NCBI RefSeq assembly: GCF_039614765.1
Contig: NZ_CP154879.1
Span: 2,232,001-2,296,000 of the forward strand
Direction: 5' to 3'
DNA: 64,000 bases
Origin: Castellaniella sp. MT123
Lineage (GTDB): Bacteria > Pseudomonadota > Gammaproteobacteria > Burkholderiales > Burkholderiaceae_B
A program made the translations under genes and the position numbers. This document shows, piece after piece, positions 63,987 through 64,000 of this stretch. The notes beneath the pieces are model-generated. The model had not been told where the DNA came from. It saw only the letters and a program-made list of their open reading frames with translations, and made no database searches. How positions within the stretch are numbered: the first letter of the stretch is position 1; every line of letters begins with the position of its first letter.

Positions 63987-64000
63987 CACCCAGCCAACAC

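Noticed and set aside
1-64000. CRISPR array, toxin-antitoxin pair, prophage or defence genes
   Set aside because: No regularly spaced repeats, Cas-like proteins, phage structural genes or small paired frames with such motifs were found.

Overview
The window reads as chromosomal DNA of a high-GC betaproteobacterium, most likely family Alcaligenaceae (Bordetella, Achromobacter, Castellaniella or Pusillimonas relatives). This rests on gene order (glyA-nrdR-ribD-ribE, tyrS-M23 peptidase-anmK-erpA-argC-rpsI-rplM, accB-accC-prmA, algH-ruvX, thiE-hemL), on a lysine/alanine/proline-rich histone H1-like gene, and on the style of the proteins. It is almost entirely core genome. No prophage, transposase, CRISPR array, toxin-antitoxin pair or recognisable defence system was seen.

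Layout. Positions 1-4350: 3' part of an M61 aminopeptidase, folB, ttcA, a LysR regulator, a small exported repeat protein, two AT-rich palindromes and tRNA-Val(CAC). 4440-10930: dnaQ, rnhA, a methyltransferase, gloB (the neighbourhood seen in E. coli), mltD, fabI, a DUF4262-like gene and an FMN reductase. 11058-16109: a complete branched-chain amino acid ABC transporter (livKHMGF) that looks less GC-rich than its surroundings, ending near tRNA-Ser(GGA). 16700-32500: riboflavin genes, nrdR, glyA, tyrS, cell-wall recycling, Fe-S insertion, arginine synthesis, ribosomal proteins L13/S9, a TRAP binding protein, pmbA, darP (yjgA) and an esterase. 32600-42970: a large GNAT/acyl-CoA-synthetase-like protein, gltX, small envelope proteins, the histone-like gene, yggT, a PfkB kinase, a DUF3426 protein and prmA. 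42979-54662: accCB, a thioredoxin-like protein, mpl, an RNB exonuclease, a TonB-like protein, mtgA, lptG, apaH, plsC, ruvX, algH and a rubredoxin gene of only 54 codons. 54778-63986: a degenerate ThiD-like protein with thiE, hemL, a MarR regulator, argJ, and two transporter modules (cstA-ybdD and a YhdT-like protein with a PanF-like symporter).

Shared themes are cofactor synthesis (folate, riboflavin, thiamine, haem), envelope construction and recycling (mltD, M23 peptidase, anmK, mpl, mtgA, lptG, plsC) and fatty-acid synthesis (accBC, fabI). The observations most worth a second look are: two shikimate genes (aroQ, aroE) missing from places where relatives usually carry them; a ThiD-like protein that has lost the kinase signature; a shortened ATP-grasp region in the acetyltransferase; several strong unexplained inverted repeats (4100-4147, 59623-59652, 37836-37864, the accB leader); and the compositionally distinct liv block. 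No clearly new multi-gene system was found. Start codons were re-chosen by homology and ribosome binding sites where the longest reading frame began too early.
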